This document shows, piece by piece, positions 23,149-25,788 of a stretch of 25,788 nt of DNA. A program made the position numbers and the translations under genes. Source of the DNA: Nitrospinae bacterium AH_259_B05_G02_I21 (GTDB lineage Bacteria > JADFOP01); the NCBI GenBank assembly GCA_027717595.1, contig JALLOF010000024.1:1-25788 (forward strand). The letters are read 5' to 3'. How positions within the stretch are numbered: the stretch's first letter is position 1; each line of letters begins with the position of its first letter. The notes beneath the pieces are model-generated. The model ran no database searches. It was not told the origin of the DNA and worked only from the letters and a program-made list of their open reading frames with translations.

Positions 23149-24123
23149 TCAGAACCACTTCTTCCATCGGAAGAACAGAAGCATTCCGGCCGCGATGGAG
23201 ACCATCAATCCTGGGACGGTGTAGTGGCTATATGGCCATTCAATCTCCGGCATGAAACGGAAGCTCATCCCGTAGATGCCGGCCACTAATGTTATGGGAA
23301 GTAGTACTGCAGCAATAATGATGAGTGTTTTTATCACCTCGTTCGTGCGGCTGCTCGTGACCGATATGTAAGCGTTCATGCTCCCCATGATGATTTCGCG
23401 GTGGGATTCGGTGAAGTCGCACACGCGGACGAGATGGTCGTATATATCCCGATAGAAGATGGCCTGGTGTCGGCCAATTACGGAAAACTCCTTCCTGCTC
23501 AGCTGGGCGAATATCTCTTTTTGATGCAAAGTGAGGCGCCACAAGCGGGAAACCTCTTTCTTGAGGGAGAAGAGGCGGTTTAGGGTCGAGGGTCTAGGAT
23601 GGGTGAGTGCCTCTTCTTCCGTGGCATTGACAACATCACCGATGCCCTCAAGGGCCGGCGAGTAGTTATCGACGAGACCGTCCAGGACGAGGTATAGCAG
23701 GTAATCGGTGCCTCGGCTAAGGGCCCCTTCTTGTGTCAGGCAGCGGACCTTGGCCTCCTGGATGGCTGGGAGGGGCTCTCGGTGGTGCGTCACAAGGAAG
23801 TGGGGCCCCAAGAAACAATCGAGCTTAACGGTCTCGATGGTTTCGTCCTCCTCTATCCAGCGCACGGCGTGGAGAATGAGGAAAAGGTAGTTGTCGAAAT
23901 CGTCGATTTTAGGGTGGTGCGAGCTGGTGAGGCAGTCTTCCAGTGTCAGTGGGTGGAAGCTAAAGAGCGCTTTTAGCAGGCCAAACTCTTCCTCGGGGGA
24001 ATTCTCCAAATCGAGCCAGAGGTTCCATCCATCACCCGCTTCCCCCACCAGGCGGACCACCTCTTCCACGTCCTGGGTGCGCTTAAGGGTGCCGTCTTTG
24101 AGCAATAAGAAAGCGTCAATCAT
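23149..24123 (-). CDS. corA: CorA-family divalent cation transporter with a GMS variant motif
   Basis: A homopentameric inner-membrane Mg2+/Co2+ channel family. The 324-residue protein has the long cytoplasmic domain, the stalk helix and two C-terminal membrane helices (LIIIAAVLLPITLVAGIYGM and the last about 25 residues), ending in the usual basic RWKKWF. The loop between helices normally reads YGMNF-xx-MPE; here it is YGMSFRFMPE (GMS at 285-287), with Ser for the filter Asn, while MPE is kept. I chose the ATG at 24123 (MIDAFLLL); a GTG at 24144 would add seven residues. It is the first gene of the minus-strand run that continues into trkH after 27 bases. I see no clear M-box leader upstream. 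Confidence 0.9.
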   Translation of the reverse strand: MIDAFLLLKDGTLKRTQDVEEVVRLVGEAGDGWNLWLDLENSPEEEFGLLKALFSFHPLTLEDCLTSSHHPKIDDFDNYLFLILHAVRWIEEDETIETVKLDCFLGPHFLVTHHREPLPAIQEAKVRCLTQEGALSRGTDYLLYLVLDGLVDNYSPALEGIGDVVNATEEEALTHPRPSTLNRLFSLKKEVSRLWRLTLHQKEIFAQLSRKEFSVIGRHQAIFYRDIYDHLVRVCDFTESHREIIMGSMNAYISVTSSRTNEVIKTLIIIAAVLLPITLVAGIYGMSFRFMPEIEWPYSHYTVPGLMVSIAAGMLLFFRWKKWF

Positions 24124-24504
24124 GATGCCACCATACAATCGCACCGCCTAAGAAGGCCTGTCCTTCCTCCCATGCCTCGCAGGGCCACGTGTACAATGTC
24201 CCCTGGAGAACGAGAGCACCGGGCTATCCTAATGGAACCGCCTTCGACCTGCAACCTGCCGGAGGTGACCAACGGGTTCCGAACCCTTAAGGGTCGTAGG
24301 CGGCCCACGGTGCCGAAAATCCAATTTTATAAGGAGATTATGAGGGTCCACACCTCGACGCAGGACGGGAAACAGTCTATTGCTACACAACAATGATAGA
24401 GCAACCGTAGGTTAAAGTCAACGCGAGGAAGGCTGTTTCGTTGCCCCTTCCGGGGGCCTATGATACCATGAGGCATAAACCCGAACTCTCCGGAGGATGG
24501 CCGC
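24124..24504. other. Divergent intergenic region between corA and glpX
   Basis: No convincing gene; a 74-codon frame at 24172-24396 has no ribosome site or motif. There is a 12-base palindrome ACCCTTAAGGGT near 24285-24296, preceded by GGGTTCCGAACCC. TATGAT at 24459-24464 could be the glpX -10, but its -35 is poor. Both transcripts should start here. Confidence 0.45.
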
Positions 24505-25443
24505 ATGTTGGAGAGGAGCCTGGCCCTTGATGTCGTTCGAATCACTGAGGCCTCAGCCCTGGCGTCTGCTCGTCTTATGGGGGCTGGCGATGAAGCCGCT
24601 GCGGACGCAGCCGCCGTCGAGGCGATGGCCTCAGTCTTCAAGGAGCTCGCCATCGTAGGGACGGTGGTCCTTGGGGAGGGAACGGCCTCTTCGGAGACGC
24701 TCCTTCCCTCAGGAACGAAGGTCGGCCAAGGCGATATCCATCTCGATGTCGCTCTGGATGCGCTCGAGGGCACCAACATCTGCGCCACAGGCGGCCCGAA
24801 CGCAATGAGCGTGGTGGCGGTGGGCATGCCCGGGAGCATCTTGCCTGTGCCCGAAGTCTACATGGAAAAGCTGGCCGTAGGGCCCCGGGCGCGAGGTGCC
24901 ATCGACATCGCCCGTCCTCTGGAGGAAAACTTGAAGACCGTGTCTGGGGCGCTTGGGAAGCAAATTAGCGAGCTTACTGTGGTCGTGCTTGACCGACCCC
25001 GCAACCGTGAGGTCATCGAGTCCGTCCGGAGACTTGGCGCAAGACTTCGGTTCATTGGCGACGGCGACGTGAGCTCCGCCATCGCCACAGCCATGGAGGA
25101 TTCGGGGGTCGATTGTCTTGTCGGCATTGGCGGAGCTCCCCAGGGAGTGCTCTCGGCGGTGGCCCTCAAATGCGTAGGAGGGGACTTTCAGGGTCGGTTG
25201 AGGTTTCGCAACCCTGCCGAGCGGGAAGCAGCCGTGGCCATGGGACTCGACGATCCCGACCGGATTATGGTTGTCGACGATTTGGCCCGGGGCGAGGATT
25301 TGCTCTTCGTAGCATCGGGGGTAACCGACGGGGACCTCCTGAAGGGGGTTCGTTTCGTGCCCTGGGCTGCCTACACTCAGTCGCTGGTCCTGGCATTGCG
25401 AAGCCGCGTGATTCGCCGCATCGAATCCTATCACGCTCTCTAG
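24505..25443 (+). CDS. glpX: GlpX-type (class II) fructose-1,6-bisphosphatase homologue, divergent active site
   Basis: The family hydrolyses fructose-1,6-bisphosphate in gluconeogenesis with Mn2+/Mg2+. This 312-residue protein aligns with GlpX along its length: D34, E58 in GEG, D85 and E88 in DALEGT, T90, Y119 in YMEK, GDGDVSSAI (186-194), GIGGAP (207-212) and the C-terminal SRVIRRIESYHAL. Three departures stand out against Escherichia coli GlpX. Its K29 corresponds to E30 here. The GEGExDEAP loop reads GEGTASSET (58-65 region). Metal ligand E213 is Q213. It may therefore have weak or altered activity or another sugar-phosphate substrate. GGAGG lies eight bases before the ATG. The protein is somewhat shorter than E. 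coli GlpX (336). Confidence 0.85.
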   Translation: MLERSLALDVVRITEASALASARLMGAGDEAAADAAAVEAMASVFKELAIVGTVVLGEGTASSETLLPSGTKVGQGDIHLDVALDALEGTNICATGGPNAMSVVAVGMPGSILPVPEVYMEKLAVGPRARGAIDIARPLEENLKTVSGALGKQISELTVVVLDRPRNREVIESVRRLGARLRFIGDGDVSSAIATAMEDSGVDCLVGIGGAPQGVLSAVALKCVGGDFQGRLRFRNPAEREAAVAMGLDDPDRIMVVDDLARGEDLLFVASGVTDGDLLKGVRFVPWAAYTQSLVLALRSRVIRRIESYHAL

Positions 25444-25494
25444 TATTTTGCCCAAATGGGGACAAGAAAACCCTTGGGGTGGCTGGAGGGTGTA

Positions 25495-25523
25495 TTGACA
25501 ATCCCCCAGCCCGTTGCTATATT
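25495..25523 (+). promoter_or_regulatory. Near-consensus sigma-70 promoter of the DUF151 gene
   Basis: TTGACA (25495-25500, perfect -35) and TATATT (25518-25523) with a 17-base spacer. It starts about 50 bases after the glpX stop and gives a leader of roughly 130 bases before the next ATG. Confidence 0.75.
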
Positions 25524-25658
25524 TTGGATTGTGTAGCCCCTTGCAAGGTCTTCTACCGATAGCACCTAAGGAAGATCTTACGGACTTACGCTTGGAGGGG
25601 TTGGAGTGCATACGAACGTTGTTGCGCGGGATGCAGGCGTAAGGAGGAGGATAGATAC

Positions 25659-25788
25659 ATGCTAGAGATGAAGGTCAAGGGGTTGACTCTCGATCCGTTG
25701 ACGAACATGCCCATCGTTATCCTGAAAGACCTCGAGGAAGAGCGGGCCCTGCCCATCTGGGTCGGTATTTTCGAGGCCAACGCCATTG
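25659..25788 (+). CDS. Bifunctional nuclease family protein (DUF151), 5' part only
   Basis: Only the first 43 residues are in the window; the gene runs off the right edge. [20 protein letters not shown] followed by [13 protein letters not shown] is the hallmark start of DUF151/BFN proteins, where 'LPIWIGxxEAxAI' is strongly conserved. Some members show RNase and DNase activity in plants; in bacteria the role is poorly defined. The ATG follows AAGGAGGAGG with an eight-base gap, one of the best ribosome sites in the window, and has its own promoter at 25495-25523. Confidence 0.85.
   Translation, partial: MLEMKVKGLTLDPLTNMPIVILKDLEEERALPIWVGIFEANAI

Noticed and set aside
1-25788. CRISPR array, complete tRNA or rRNA gene, insertion sequence with transposase
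   Set aside because: No regularly spaced repeats with unique spacers, no full cloverleaf, no rRNA signatures and no transposase motifs were found on either strand.

Overview
The window looks like a chromosomal segment of a GC-rich, Gram-negative-type bacterium. The evidence is a DUF3108 periplasmic protein, a LolA/DUF1571-like exported protein, a stand-alone NuoI and an Aquifex-type aconitase, together with a tandem pair of DUF507 genes. This mix suits deep lineages such as Desulfobacterota, Nitrospinota, Methylomirabilota or Tectomicrobia. The sequence alone does not decide which, and I name no genus.

Layout. (1) 1-2735 is an AT-richer accessory stretch with a phage/element-type HTH protein behind an apparently leaderless promoter, two unknown minus-strand proteins and several perfect dyads. 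It ends at a 3'-only fragment of a tRNA-Gly gene, which is the usual scar of tRNA-targeted integration. (2) 2736-4840 holds a CopD-like membrane protein, a chimeric remnant of an ATPase gene and a DUF362 protein. (3) 5301-9185 is a second, AT-richer cassette: a GMC flavoprotein oxidoreductase, translationally coupled to a small Tat-signal protein, followed by a large polytopic membrane protein. A 94-nt palindrome and a 10-bp-periodic repeat array separate it from the next block. (4) 9664-14216 (+ strand) carries housekeeping-type genes: aconitase, NuoI, a PHP phosphoesterase and two DUF507 proteins. (5) 14238-18236 (- strand) carries ftsH with a clear promoter and terminator, then a ROK sugar kinase overlapping a DUF3108 gene. 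(6) 18392-24144 (- strand) is a tightly packed seven-gene run: corA, trkH, trkA, an RsbW-like anti-sigma kinase, a DUF1571/LolA-like exported protein, a 7TM sensor-like membrane protein and an RsbV-like STAS antagonist. (7) 24505 to the end (+) has a divergent glpX homologue and the start of a bifunctional-nuclease (DUF151) gene behind a near-consensus promoter.

How the genes may work together. The run in (6) couples Mg/K uptake genes to the core of a partner-switching module (kinase plus antagonist) with a membrane sensor-like protein and an exported protein between them. No PP2C phosphatase or sigma factor is visible. The cassette in (3) resembles periplasmic sugar/alcohol dehydrogenases in which a Tat-signal small subunit may carry the FAD subunit across the membrane.

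Two enzymes depart from their family signatures. CorA reads GMS where GMN is expected. The GlpX homologue lacks a metal-ligand glutamate (Gln at 213) and the usual GEGExDEAP loop.
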